The translations under genes and the position numbers were made by a program. Source: Agrococcus jejuensis (GTDB lineage Bacteria > Actinomycetota > Actinomycetes > Actinomycetales > Microbacteriaceae). From it: 64,000 nucleotides of DNA. Position 1 is the first letter of the stretch. Each line of letters begins with the position of its first letter. Shown here piece after piece: positions 1 through 7,937 of the stretch. The stretch is taken from NCBI RefSeq assembly GCF_900099705.1, contig NZ_LT629695.1:1550001-1614000 (forward strand). The letters run 5' to 3'. Below the pieces are notes generated by a model. It did not search any database and had not been told where the DNA came from. It saw only the letters and a program-made list of their open reading frames with translations.

Positions 1-887
1 ATGACGCAGTCGTGCACGAGCGAGCCGATGAGCGGCATCGCGATCGACCGCGGCACGGGCGTCACGAGGTTGACCCAGTGGGAGGCGAGCCACGGCGTGA
101 GCACGGGCAGCGGCGCGATGGGGCGCTGCGGCAGGCCGGCCTCGACGGCGTAGCCGTTCATCATCTGGCCGTAGCGCAGCACGTCGGGGCCGCCGACGTC
201 GTACGCGCCGTGCACGTCGTCGGGCAGCGTCGCCGACTCGGCGAGGTAGTGCAGCACGTCGCGCACGGCGATCGGCTGCACGAAGTTGCGCACCCACCGC
301 GGCGCAGGCATGTACGGCAGCACCTCGGTGAGGTGGCGGATCATCTCGAACGACGCCGACCCCGAGCCGATGACGATGCCCGCCTGCAGCACGATCGTCG
401 GCACGCCGGACTCGAGCAGGATCTCGCCGACGGCGACGCGCGAGCGCAGATGCTGCGACAGCTCGCCGTCGGGATGCAGCCCGCCGAGGTAGACGATGCG
501 CCGCACGCCCGCATCCTTCGCCGCCTCGGCGACGTTGCGAGCCTCCTGCGCCTCCTCCTGCTCGAAGTCGCCGCCCGCCGACATCGAGTGCACGAGGTGG
601 TAGACGACGTCGATGTCCTGCATCGCCGCGCGCACCGAGGCCGCGTCGGCGAGGTCGCCCTGCACGACGTCGACGTCGGCCGCCCACGGCACGCCGTCGA
701 GCCGCGACGGGGTGCGGGCGAGCACGCGCACGACGTGGCCGCGCGCCACGAGCCGCGGCGCGAGCCTGCCGCCGACATAGCCCGTCGCCCCGAGCACGAG
801 GATGCGGCGCGGATCGTCGGTGGGCGTCGCCTGCGGCTCGGCGGGCAGGTCGGCGGCGTCGGCGGGCTTGGCGGCGTGCTTCGGCAT
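1..887 (-). CDS. NAD(P)H-binding SDR-family protein, probable DUF2867 type (partial, 3' end outside window)
   Basis: The start codon ATG is at 887-885 and the frame stays open to the left edge, giving 295 codons of an incomplete protein. A Rossmann nucleotide-binding motif GATGYVGG lies at about residues 33-40, preceded by a short beta strand (RILVL). Later segments (YHLVHSM, YLGGLHP) resemble atypical short-chain dehydrogenases of the YbjT type, many of which carry a C-terminal DUF2867 domain that would lie beyond the window. The protein is probably cytoplasmic; its substrate is unknown. It sits 98 bp downstream of a MarR regulator on the same strand and may belong to its regulon. Family assignment is from pattern recognition, not a search. 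Confidence 0.8.
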   Translation of the reverse strand, partial: MPKHAAKPADAADLPAEPQATPTDDPRRILVLGATGYVGGRLAPRLVARGHVVRVLARTPSRLDGVPWAADVDVVQGDLADAASVRAAMQDIDVVYHLVHSMSAGGDFEQEEAQEARNVAEAAKDAGVRRIVYLGGLHPDGELSQHLRSRVAVGEILLESGVPTIVLQAGIVIGSGSASFEMIRHLTEVLPYMPAPRWVRNFVQPIAVRDVLHYLAESATLPDDVHGAYDVGGPDVLRYGQMMNGYAVEAGLPQRPIAPLPVLTPWLASHWVNLVTPVPRSIAMPLIGSLVHDCV

Positions 888-985
888 GCTGCGACGCTAC
901 GGGCGCGCGACGTGCGGCGGACCGGGCGCGGGTGGGGGTGGACAAGCGCGCGGATGCGGTGCATGCGCGCTCGCCGTGCGCGGGG

Positions 986-1456
986 TCAGCGCGGCTCCGC
1001 CCGGTCGACGAGCTCGCGCAGATGGTCGAGGAAGTCGCGCACCGCGATCGCCTGCTCGTCGGTGAGGTGCGCCACGGCGATGCGGATCTCGTCGGTGAGC
1101 GCGTCATCGCCCTCGATGTGGTCGTTGCGGTTCATGGGCGACAGCACCTTCGAGCGCCCGTCGCGCGGATGCTGCCGCGTCGCCACGATGCCGTCGTCGA
1201 CGAGCTTGGCGATGAGCTCGCTCGCCGTCGACTGCGAGATGCCGAGATGCTCGGCGAGCTCGCTGGGCGTCGCGGGGTCGCCGGCGTCGTCGCGCTCGAA
1301 GATCCAGCGGGTCGCCGCCCGCTCGCGCGACGTGGGTGCGCGGCCCTGCCTGCGGCGGTCGAGGCGGGCCTCGGCGAGGCGCAGCTCCTCGAGCGCCCAC
1401 GAGACGCCGTGCTCGTCGGTGTCCTCGCGGGCCTGCTGCATCGTGTCGTCGGTCAT
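986..1456 (-). CDS. MarR-family winged-helix transcriptional regulator
   Basis: A 156-residue protein with the MarR layout: an N-terminal helix, a helix-turn-helix (TPSELAEHLGISQSTASEL) and a wing with the typical basic hairpin DGRSKVLSPM, then a C-terminal dimerisation helix. The frame is open further upstream, but I chose the ATG at 1456 because it gives the normal family length; the Shine-Dalgarno there is weak. Two matching palindromes at 1538-1558 and 1628-1646 lie upstream and are probable autoregulatory operators. The SDR-type gene downstream on the same strand is a plausible target. The ligand is not predictable from sequence. Confidence 0.85.
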   Translation of the reverse strand: MTDDTMQQAREDTDEHGVSWALEELRLAEARLDRRRQGRAPTSRERAATRWIFERDDAGDPATPSELAEHLGISQSTASELIAKLVDDGIVATRQHPRDGRSKVLSPMNRNDHIEGDDALTDEIRIAVAHLTDEQAIAVRDFLDHLRELVDRAEPR

Positions 1457-1537
1457 CCCGCCATCGTGCGTGGAGCCCGCGGATGCGCGCGAGGGGTTGC
1501 GCGCGACGGCGCCGACGGTCGTGCCCATCTGGTCGAG

Positions 1538-1558
1538 ATGCTTCGGCCGCCGAAGCAT
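1538..1558. promoter_or_regulatory. Palindromic operator candidate 1 (TGCTTCG-N5-CGAAGCA)
   Basis: Perfect inverted repeat: half-site ATGCTTCGG, 3-nt centre, CCGAAGCAT. It shares the 7+5+7 layout TGCTTCG-N5-CGAAGCA with the palindrome at 1628-1646. Both lie between the MarR gene and the divergent reading frame, the usual place for MarR operators. Binding by the neighbouring MarR protein is inferred. Confidence 0.6.
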
Positions 1559-1627
1559 CCCTCCGTGCACTCGATAGCGTCCATGCGCCCGCATGCAGCG
1601 ATCCACGACGAGGCCGCGCCGTCCATC

Positions 1628-1646
1628 TGCTTCGCGAGGCGAAGCA
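1628..1646. promoter_or_regulatory. Palindromic operator candidate 2 (TGCTTCG-N5-CGAAGCA)
   Basis: Second copy of the 7+5+7 palindrome, with a different centre (CGAGG instead of GCCGC) and the same arms, 89 bp centre to centre from the first. Conservation of the arms but not of the centre is what a protein-binding site would show. Confidence 0.6.
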
Positions 1647-1665
1647 TCCACGGACGGACCATCGC

Positions 1666-2286
1666 TTGCCCCACCCACCCCTGCCGCCGCACGCCGACGA
1701 GACCGAGCCCGCATCGCAGCTCGCGCCGCGCGCGACCGCCGACGCCGTCGACGCCGCCATCGCCCGCCTCGCGATCACGCTCGAGCGCGCCGACGACCTC
1801 GATGGCGACTCGCGCGTGCTCGGCGCATCGCGACGCTCGGTGCTCACGAGCCTCGTCGGCCACCTCGACCGCACCACCGCGGCGCTCCACGCCCACCGCT
1901 CGCGCGACGGGCGCGCACCCGCCGACCCGCGCGACGCTCGCGCGATCGCGACCGGCGGCCCGCTCGCGCTGGGCACCGCGCTCGGCACCCGGCGAGGACG
2001 TCTCGCCGAAGCCCTCGAGCACGCGCTCGAGCACGCGTGCCCCGACGACGAGGCCGACCTCGTCGACGAGCTCGACGCCCTGCTCGCCCGCGTCGAGCTC
2101 GCGCACGTCGCCCTCGACCACGGCTACGACCTCGCCGACCTGCCACCCGCATCCGTCGCCGCGTGCGCCCGCGTCTCCGCCGCGTTCGCCAGGCTGCAGT
2201 CGACCCTGCCGCCCGATCCGCGCATCCGCCCTACCGCTCGCCGCCGACCGGGCATAGCCTCTCCTCGAGGCCGCCGTTCGCAGTGA
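1666..2286 (+). CDS. Hypothetical alpha-helical protein
   Basis: I do not recognise this gene. The frame shows strong C/G third-position bias from about 1681 to 2230, which supports coding. The product is about 206 residues, acidic and alanine-rich, predicted mostly helical, with no signal peptide or membrane span. The start is uncertain: no ATG lies in a good place, and TTG at 1666 is a guess that keeps most of the biased region. The last roughly 18 codons lose the codon bias, so the 3' end may have suffered a frameshift. It is divergent from the MarR gene and shares its operator region. Confidence 0.45.
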   Translation: MPHPPLPPHADETEPASQLAPRATADAVDAAIARLAITLERADDLDGDSRVLGASRRSVLTSLVGHLDRTTAALHAHRSRDGRAPADPRDARAIATGGPLALGTALGTRRGRLAEALEHALEHACPDDEADLVDELDALLARVELAHVALDHGYDLADLPPASVAACARVSAAFARLQSTLPPDPRIRPTARRRPGIASPRGRRSQ

Positions 2287-2314
2287 GCCGCGGCACCGAC
2301 CGAAGGAGTCACCG

Positions 2315-2533
2315 ATGGGTGCGCTGGACGACCTCGCCAAGAAGGCGCAGGGCTTCGTGGAGGAGAACAAGGACCAGATCCAGGCCGCGCTGAAGAGCGA
2401 GCAGGCCGAGGACGTCAGCGACAAGGTGCTCGACGCCGTCGCCGACAAGATCGACGACGTCACGGGCGGCAAGCACAGCGACGCGATCAAGAACGCGCGC
2501 GACACCGCCGACAAGCACGTCGGCACCGAGTGA
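2315..2533 (+). CDS. MT0933-like antitoxin-family small protein
   Basis: A 72-residue, charged, helical protein (begins MGALDDLAKKAQGFVEENKDQ, with DKVLDAVADKIDDVTGGK in the middle). It matches the actinobacterial family typified by M. tuberculosis Rv0909/MT0933, annotated as antitoxin (PF14013). A clear AAGGAG Shine-Dalgarno at 2303-2308 precedes the ATG. No toxin gene is adjacent: the left neighbour is the unidentified helical gene and the right side is a non-coding stretch. In many actinobacteria this family is found alone, so a true antitoxin role is uncertain; a general stress or DNA-binding role is possible. Confidence 0.8.
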   Translation: MGALDDLAKKAQGFVEENKDQIQAALKSEQAEDVSDKVLDAVADKIDDVTGGKHSDAIKNARDTADKHVGTE

Positions 2534-2635
2534 GCCGACTCGCCTGAGGGCGATGGATGCGGGAGGCCGCGGCGCCGGGCGTCGCGGCCTTCTGCGTGCG
2601 AGAGGACTGCTCCTCAGCCCTCGAGGAGACCCACC

Positions 2636-2684
2636 CCAGCTGGTCGAGGAGGCCCCGAGCGCAGCGAGGAGCCGTCACGAGACC
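2636..2684 (+). repeat. REP-like dispersed repeat, copy 1
   Basis: 49 bp opening with CCAGCTGGTCGAGGAGG and closing with CGTCACGAGACC. The ends match the copies at 30664-30712 (same strand, same length) and 30772-30823 (inverted), while the middle varies but can pair with itself. It lies in non-coding DNA, as REP elements usually do. Confidence 0.7.
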
Positions 2685-2805
2685 CTCGGTTCCTGCGGGG
2701 CGTCGGGATGCGGTCCTCTCGCGCGCGGAGCGCGCTGAAGGACGCCGTGATGACGCCGCATCGCGGTCTCCTTGCGATCGCGACGGCGACCTTCGAGGGC
2801 ATTCG

Positions 2806-2880
2806 GTGCACGAGATGACGCTGAGAAGGGGTAGGAGTGCGTATTGCAGATGAACCCCCTCTCAGAGACACTTCGTGCAC
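2806..2880. repeat. 75-bp imperfect inverted repeat (possible MITE remnant or leader hairpin)
   Basis: Outer arms GTGCACGAG (2806-2814) and CTTCGTGCAC (2871-2880), inner arms CTGAGAAGGGG (2821-2831) and CCCCCTCTCAG (2855-2865). The arms pair with few mismatches around a 23-nt centre that is A/T-richer than the surroundings. It stops 4 bp before the start of the decayed GyrI-like gene. Confidence 0.5.
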
Positions 2881-2884
2881 GCCG

Positions 2885-3179
2885 ATGACCGAGTCCACCG
2901 CGCCCCTCGACCTCACGCGCGAGGTCGACGCCTACCGTGCCCGCGCTGGCCGGCTGCGCGTCGTAACGGTGCCGCCGCTGCTCGGCCTCGCGATCGACGG
3001 GCAGGGCGACCCGAACCGACGACGAGGCCGCCGTGCTCGCCCGCATGCACGACGTCGCGATCCCCGAGGGCGGCTACCGCATGACGGGCCGCCACCACGA
3101 GATCTACCTCTCCGACGCTCGCCGCACGCCGCCCGAGCGGCGCCGCACCATCCTGCGCCAGCCGATCGCACCCGTCTGA
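2885..3179 (+). pseudogene. GyrI-like small-molecule-binding protein, decayed by internal deletion and frame change
   Basis: The N-terminal piece starting at ATG 2885 reads LDLTREVDAYRARAG then VPPLLGLAIDGQGDPN, the hallmark opening of GyrI-like (PF06445) proteins of about 200 residues. After about position 3020 that frame becomes nonsense, and another frame reads ARMHDVAIPEGGYRMTGRHH, EIYLSDARRTPPERRRTILR and a stop at 3177-3179, which is the family's C-terminal end. About 100 central residues are missing and the two ends are in different frames. This is an internal deletion, so the gene is unlikely to make a working product. Confidence 0.85.
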
Positions 3180-3247
3180 GGGGATGCGCCCACCCGGGCA
3201 CTCGCAGAGCCTCCGAACGTGCAGTGGATGCACGGTTGGATGGGCGG

Positions 3248-4465
3248 GTGCCCACTCCCCGCTTCGCCATCGGCGACCGCCGCCTGCCGCGCGGCGTGAC
3301 CTTCGTCGTCGCGACCGCGTCGCTGCTGCTGGTCTTCGCCGCCGCGGGCACGCCCATCCCGCACTTCAACGACTACCTCGCCGGCGGGCTCGGCCAGTCG
3401 GGCATCGCCGCCGCCGCGGTCGTCTATCTCGCGGCCGCCGCGCTGGCGCTGCTCGTGCTCGGCCGCCTCTCCGACCACGTCGGCCGCCGCCCCATCGCGC
3501 TCGCCGCCATGGCGCTGTCGATCGTCGGCACCCTCACGCTCACGACCGTCGACGCCGAGCCACAGCTGCTCGTCGGCCGCATCCTGCAGGGCCTCGGCTG
3601 CGGCCTCGCCACCGGCAGCCTCGGCGCGCTCGTCGTCGACACCGCACCCGAGCGGCCCGCGTGGCTGCCGGCGCTCATCACCGGCACCGTGCCCATGCTG
3701 GGCGTGCCGCTCGGCGCCCTCGCGTCGGGCGCGCTCGTCGACCTCGCGCCGTGGCGCGACGTGCTCGGCTACGTGCTCGCCGCCGCGCTGCTCGTCGCGT
3801 GCGCCGTGCTCGTGCTGCTCGGCCGCGAGACCCGCTCGCGCGTGCCCGGCGCCACGCGATCGCTCGTGCCGCAGCCGGTGATCCCGAAGGGATCCGGGAT
3901 GCTCGTGCTCGCCGTGGGCGCCGCGTACGGCGCGACGTGGTGCATCGGCTCGTTCTACCAGGCGTTCGGACCGCAGGTGGCGCAGGAGAGCCTCGGATCC
4001 GGCTCGGCCGTCGTCGCCGCAGCGGTGTTCGCGAGCGCGATCGTGCCGGGCGTGCTCGGCGGACCGTTCGCGGGCCGAGGTCGCCCGCAGACCCCGCTCG
4101 TGATCGGCATCCTCGTGTTCGTCGTCGCCATCGCGGGCGTCGTCGCGGGCGTGCGCCTCGGCTCGGTGCCGGTCTACTTCACGGCGGCGGCGATCGCGGG
4201 CCTGTCGGGCGGCGTCATCGCCACGGCGGGCAACCGCCTGCTGCTGCCCACCGCCCGACCCGAGCAGCGCGCGGGCCTGCTGTCGACGATCTTCCTCATC
4301 TGCTACGCCTCGGCCGCCGTCCCCGGCCTCGCCGCGAGCGCGATCGCGGAGACGTTCGCGCTCGACGACATCGCCGTGGGCTACGGCCTGCTCGTCGCCC
4401 TCACCGGGGCGCTGTCGCTCGGCACGCTCGCGCTGCTCGCGCGGCGCGCGCCCGCATCCGACTAG
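3248..4465 (+). CDS. MFS transporter (DHA1-like drug exporter family)
   Basis: A 405-residue membrane protein with about 12 hydrophobic segments. The MFS signature between helices 2 and 3 is present (GRLSDHVGRRP, about residue 75), followed by RILQGLGCG in helix 4. The frame is open further upstream through the GyrI-like remnant, but the recognisable protein begins near GTG 3248. The likely role is proton-driven export of small molecules across the plasma membrane; the substrate is unknown. Its stop codon overlaps the stop of the convergent helicase gene by 4 bp. Confidence 0.85.
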   Translation: MPTPRFAIGDRRLPRGVTFVVATASLLLVFAAAGTPIPHFNDYLAGGLGQSGIAAAAVVYLAAAALALLVLGRLSDHVGRRPIALAAMALSIVGTLTLTTVDAEPQLLVGRILQGLGCGLATGSLGALVVDTAPERPAWLPALITGTVPMLGVPLGALASGALVDLAPWRDVLGYVLAAALLVACAVLVLLGRETRSRVPGATRSLVPQPVIPKGSGMLVLAVGAAYGATWCIGSFYQAFGPQVAQESLGSGSAVVAAAVFASAIVPGVLGGPFAGRGRPQTPLVIGILVFVVAIAGVVAGVRLGSVPVYFTAAAIAGLSGGVIATAGNRLLLPTARPEQRAGLLSTIFLICYASAAVPGLAASAIAETFALDDIAVGYGLLVALTGALSLGTLALLARRAPASD

Positions 4466-5850
4466 CCGGCCTTCGCCTCGCCGGCCTTGGCCTTCGCCTT
4501 CGTGCGCCGCTTGGCGGGCGCCTTCGCAGGCGCCTTGGCGGGAGCGGCAGCCGCGGAAGCAGCGGCCTCGCGCGCCTCCTGCGCCTTCGTGCGCACCTCC
4601 GAGATGTACTCGCGCACGCGCTGGTCGACGATGATGTCGGCCGGGCGCAACGGCCGCGACAGGTACAGCCCATCGAGGCTCGTGAGCCGCGAGAGCGCCA
4701 CGTAGGTCTGGCCGGGGCTGAAGGCGCGCGAGCCGAGGTCGATGATCGCCTGGTCGAACGTCGACCCCTGCGACTTGTGGATCGTCACGGCCCACGCGAG
4801 CCGCAGCGGGAACTGCGTGAACTCGGCGACGACGTCGCGGCTCAGCTCCTTCGTCGCCTGGGAGTACCGGTAGCGGTACCGCTCCCACACGGCCGGCTCG
4901 ACCTCGTGGTCCTCGCCGTCGATCTCGACCCAGATCGTCGCGCCGATGTCGACGACGCGGCCGATGGATCCGTTGACCCAGCGCTGCTGGGAGTCGTTGC
5001 GCAGGAACATGACCTGCGCGCCCTCCTTGAGCTCGAGGACCTCGTCGGCGGGCAGCGCCCGCGGGCCGAAGTCGCCCGACACCTCGGCGACGGCCTTCTT
5101 CACCGACCCCGTGAGGCGTGCGAGCTCGCGCGCGTTCGTGCGCTGCACCATGTCGTTGCGGGTCGCGAGCGTGAGGATGTCGTCCTCGGGGGGCGTCCGC
5201 GCACCGGCCTCGTTGAGCAGCTGCGCGATGTCGGCGGTCACGGTGCCGTGACGCACGGCGTTGAGCGCGACCTTGAAGTCGAGGTCGGCCTGGCGGTGGA
5301 TCTCGACGAGCTCGACGGTGTCGAGGTCCGCCTCGAGCCACACGCGTGCGTCGAAGAACCACATCGACCGGTAGTGGTCGGCGACGTACGCGCGCTCGTC
5401 GGCATCGCCCGGCACCGGCGCCAGCTGGTACGGGTCGCCGAACATGACGAGCTGCACGCCGCCGAACGCCTCCAGCGGCCGCTGCCGCGCCTGGCGCAGG
5501 GAGCGGTCGATCGCATCGAGCAGGTCGGCGTTCACCATCGAGACCTCGTCGATCACGAGCGTCTCGATCGAGTTGAGCAGCTTGCGCGTCTCCTGCGTCT
5601 GGTCGATCGCGGCGTCGCCGATGAGGCCGAGCGGCAGGCGGAAGAGCGAGTGGATGGTCTGCCCGCCCACGTTGAGCGCCGCGACGCCCGTGGGCGCGCA
5701 GATCGCGAGCGCCTTCGACGTCTGCCACGCGAGATGCTGCAGCAGCGTCGACTTGCCGGTGCCGGCGCGGCCCGTGATGAAGAGGTGGTCGCGCGTCAGC
5801 TCGATGCGGTCGAAGACCGCCTGCTGCTCCGCGGTCAGCGACACACCCAT
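4462..5850 (-). CDS. PIF1/RecD-like superfamily 1 DNA helicase
   Basis: 462 residues. Walker A GRAGTGKST is near residue 28-36, Walker B is LVIDEVSMV, and the late SF1B motifs are VTIHKSQGSTFDQ and TYVALSRLTSLDGLYL. This is the single-domain PIF1-like ATPase common in actinobacteria. It probably unwinds DNA 5' to 3' during repair or recombination. I chose the ATG at 5850 (MGVSLTAEQQ) because the helicase fold begins there; upstream in-frame residues look non-coding. The C-terminal 35 residues are a Lys/Ala-rich low-complexity tail that may help bind DNA. Confidence 0.9.
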   Translation of the reverse strand: MGVSLTAEQQAVFDRIELTRDHLFITGRAGTGKSTLLQHLAWQTSKALAICAPTGVAALNVGGQTIHSLFRLPLGLIGDAAIDQTQETRKLLNSIETLVIDEVSMVNADLLDAIDRSLRQARQRPLEAFGGVQLVMFGDPYQLAPVPGDADERAYVADHYRSMWFFDARVWLEADLDTVELVEIHRQADLDFKVALNAVRHGTVTADIAQLLNEAGARTPPEDDILTLATRNDMVQRTNARELARLTGSVKKAVAEVSGDFGPRALPADEVLELKEGAQVMFLRNDSQQRWVNGSIGRVVDIGATIWVEIDGEDHEVEPAVWERYRYRYSQATKELSRDVVAEFTQFPLRLAWAVTIHKSQGSTFDQAIIDLGSRAFSPGQTYVALSRLTSLDGLYLSRPLRPADIIVDQRVREYISEVRTKAQEAREAAASAAAAPAKAPAKAPAKRRTKAKAKAGEAKAG

Positions 5851-5980
5851 CCGTCCAGGGTACGCGCGGCCGCTCGCGCGCCCGGGCAGCGGCTCGCCCC
5901 TGTGGAGCACCGCCGCGGTCGGCGCTCTGGGAGGGATGCGGGGGCTTGTCCCGCGGGCACGGTCGTGTCACCGTCGAGGC

Positions 5981-6181
5981 ATGAGCGGCAACGAGGCCGA
6001 GCCCGACCTGGTCGTCGACCACGTCGTGCAGGCGATCACGACCCAGCATCCCGAGCACGACGCCGACGCCGTCGCGCAGCTCGCCCGCGAGGAGCACGCC
6101 AAGCTCGCCGGCAACCCTGTGCAGGACTACGTGGAGGTGCTCACCGAGCACGCCGTCAAGCAGCGCCTGCACGACGCCTGA
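5981..6181 (+). CDS. Small three-helix-bundle dimerisation domain protein
   Basis: 66 residues, acidic and helical: VVDHVVQAITTQHPEHDADA, then EEHAKLAGNPVQDYVEVLTE. It matches the small actinobacterial proteins annotated as three-helix bundle dimerization domain, with the conserved PV-x-DYV core. Such proteins occur alone or fused to other domains, and no activity is known. It stands alone, divergent from the helicase gene, with a 130-bp intergenic region. Confidence 0.7.
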   Translation: MSGNEAEPDLVVDHVVQAITTQHPEHDADAVAQLAREEHAKLAGNPVQDYVEVLTEHAVKQRLHDA

Positions 6182-6278
6182 CCCCGCGTCGCGCATCCCT
6201 CTGCTACGCCCCGTGACGCGCATGTGACGCGTTCGACACGCGAGCACGAGAGGATGGAGGCGACGAAGGGGGATGCGC

Positions 6279-7091
6279 ATGTGCCGACTGCTCGGCTACG
6301 CCGCTCCCCGTGCGACGACGGCCGCAGCCGTGCTCGGGGCCGCCGATGCGCGGGAGTGGCAGCGAATGGGACGACTCCACGCCGACGGCTGGGGCACCGC
6401 GTGGGTCGACGACGCCGGTGACGTGCGTCGCTACCGCGACCCGAGCGACGGCGCCGAGAGCGCCGACCTGGCCGGTGCGATCGACGACGGCGAGGCCGTC
6501 GCCCGCATCGCCCACCTGCGCCTCGCGACCGAGGGCATGGGCAACGTGCTGCGCAACACGCATCCGTTCGTCGCCGACGGCATCGCCTTCGCGCACAACG
6601 GCTCGATCCACCCGGTGCACGAGCTGCGCGCCATGGTGCGCCCCGAGGAGGTCGAGCGCCTCGGCGGCACGACCGACTCCGCGATCGTCGCAGCGCTCGT
6701 GCTGCGGGAGGTCGCCCGCGGCGTGCCGCTGTTCGAGGCGACGACGTCGACGGTCGCGCGCCTGCGCGAGCGCTTCCCGACGTCGGCGATCAACCTGCTC
6801 GTGCTGTCGGCCGACGAGCTCGTGGCCGTGCACGCCAACGAGGGCGCCCCGGTGCCGCTCGACCTGTTCGAGGCGTCGGGCCTCGGCCCCGACCTGCCGC
6901 TCGACCACGTCGAGCACTACTACCAGCTGTCGTGGCGGCGCGAGGCGGATGGCGCGGTCGCGTTCACGTCGAGCGGCCTGCCCGCCGACGGCTGGCACCG
7001 CATGGCGCAGCACACCGCGGCTCGCGTCGACCTGGCGACGCTCGAGCTCGAGGTCGTCGACCTGCCGCAGGCCGCACGCCGCGCGGCCTGA
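6279..7091 (+). CDS. Class II glutamine amidotransferase (YafJ/EgtC-like)
   Basis: 270 residues. The sequence begins MCRLLGY. In this Ntn-hydrolase family Cys2 becomes the N-terminal nucleophile after Met removal, which decides the start at 6279 over the upstream ATG at 6273. Other conserved parts are GWGTAWVDD, the HLRLATEG arginine loop and AHNGSI. The family hydrolyses glutamine or gamma-glutamyl amides; EgtC acts in ergothioneine synthesis, but no other egt gene is nearby, so the YafJ-like label is safer. GAAGGGG upstream is a suitable Shine-Dalgarno. Confidence 0.88.
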   Translation: MCRLLGYAAPRATTAAAVLGAADAREWQRMGRLHADGWGTAWVDDAGDVRRYRDPSDGAESADLAGAIDDGEAVARIAHLRLATEGMGNVLRNTHPFVADGIAFAHNGSIHPVHELRAMVRPEEVERLGGTTDSAIVAALVLREVARGVPLFEATTSTVARLRERFPTSAINLLVLSADELVAVHANEGAPVPLDLFEASGLGPDLPLDHVEHYYQLSWRREADGAVAFTSSGLPADGWHRMAQHTAARVDLATLELEVVDLPQAARRAA

Positions 7092-7112
7092 GCCGGGCTC
7101 GAGCCCGCTCGG

Positions 7113-7790
7113 TCAGACGACCGGCGCCTCCGCGACCGCGCCCTCGGTGGGCACGCGCAGCGGGATGCGCGACGGCAGCAGCCCCAGTCGGCGCCGCGAG
7201 ACGGCGCGGGCGACCTCGTAGGCGAGGGCGATGAGGTGGTCGTCGCCGCGCGGGTCGTCGACGAACGCGGCGCCGACGACGGCGTCGACGACGTGGAAGC
7301 AGTCGACGAACCGCTCGCGGTACTCCGCGTCGACCGCGATGCCGTAGCGCGGGCCGATCGCGGCGGCGACGCGCTCGACGAGCTCGACGACCACGGCACC
7401 CTTGGGCCGCATCGACGTGGGCAGCGTCTCGCCCGTGCGCACCGACCGGTAGCCGGGCAGGTCTCGGTACAGCTCGACGTACGCGTGGAACAGCGCCGTG
7501 AGGTCGTCGAGCACGTCGTCGCGCGGCTCGGCCACGACCTGCTCGAACCGCTCGCCGAGCATGCGCACGTTGCGGTCCGCGATGCCCTGCAGGATCGCGA
7601 TGCGATCGGGGAAGTAGCGGTAGACGGTGCCGACGCCCGCGCCGGCGCGCTCGGCGACGAGCGTCGTCGTGAGCAGCTCGGTGCCGACCTCGTCGACGAC
7701 CGCGGCGGCGGCGTCGAGGATCTCGTCGATGCGGTCGGATGCGCGGCGCTGCACGGGGGGCGTCCGGAGGGTCTTCCGATGCGGGCTCAT
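7113..7790 (-). CDS. TetR-family transcriptional regulator
   Basis: 225 residues. The N-terminal helix-turn-helix is typical of TetR: RIDEILDAAAAVVDEVG, then TTTLVAERAGAGVGTVYRYF. The C-terminal ligand domain is unassigned. I chose the ATG at 7790 because a strong GGAGGGGAG ribosome site lies about 7 nt upstream; the longer frame to 7859 lacks one. It is convergent with the amidotransferase gene. A perfect 7-bp inverted repeat at 7845-7869 upstream is a possible autoregulatory operator. The target genes are not evident from the context. Confidence 0.88.
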   Translation of the reverse strand: MSPHRKTLRTPPVQRRASDRIDEILDAAAAVVDEVGTELLTTTLVAERAGAGVGTVYRYFPDRIAILQGIADRNVRMLGERFEQVVAEPRDDVLDDLTALFHAYVELYRDLPGYRSVRTGETLPTSMRPKGAVVVELVERVAAAIGPRYGIAVDAEYRERFVDCFHVVDAVVGAAFVDDPRGDDHLIALAYEVARAVSRRRLGLLPSRIPLRVPTEGAVAEAPVV

Positions 7791-7844
7791 GGGCGCTCTC
7801 CCCTCCTCGTCGCTCCATCCTGCGACGACCTTCGTCATCCTGGC

Positions 7845-7869
7845 ACGCGACTCGGACATCGTGTCGCGT
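7845..7869. promoter_or_regulatory. Inverted repeat ACGCGAC-N11-GTCGCGT, candidate TetR operator
   Basis: Perfect 7-bp arms separated by 11 nt, 55 bp upstream of the TetR start in the gap before the histidine phosphatase gene. The size and position fit a TetR operator. No binding evidence exists. Confidence 0.4.
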
Positions 7870-7937
7870 TTCCGTACCCTAGCCGCGCGCTTGCGGCCGA
7901 CACGAACCCGCCGCGGGCTCGGTCGATCCGCGACGCG

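Larger units (their letters stand above)
2534..2884. other. Non-coding stretch with a REP-like copy and a long imperfect inverted repeat
   Basis: About 350 bases without a convincing gene. It holds the REP-like copy at 2636-2684, a GC-rich hairpin-like segment around 2713-2745, and a 75-bp imperfect inverted repeat at 2806-2880 that ends just before the decayed GyrI-like gene. Nothing else is supported. Confidence 0.6.

Noticed and set aside
2315..2533. Complete toxin-antitoxin pair at the MT0933-like gene
   Set aside because: No toxin gene is adjacent on either strand, so only the antitoxin-family name is supported.
2675..3046. Minus-strand open frame of 123 codons over the GyrI-like remnant
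   Set aside because: No domain, poor codon periodicity; the plus-strand remnant explains the sequence.
3104..6280. Very long open frame on the minus strand over 3104-6280
   Set aside because: Arg/Ala-rich shadow of genes in other frames; no recognisable domain outside the helicase gene, which is in a different frame.
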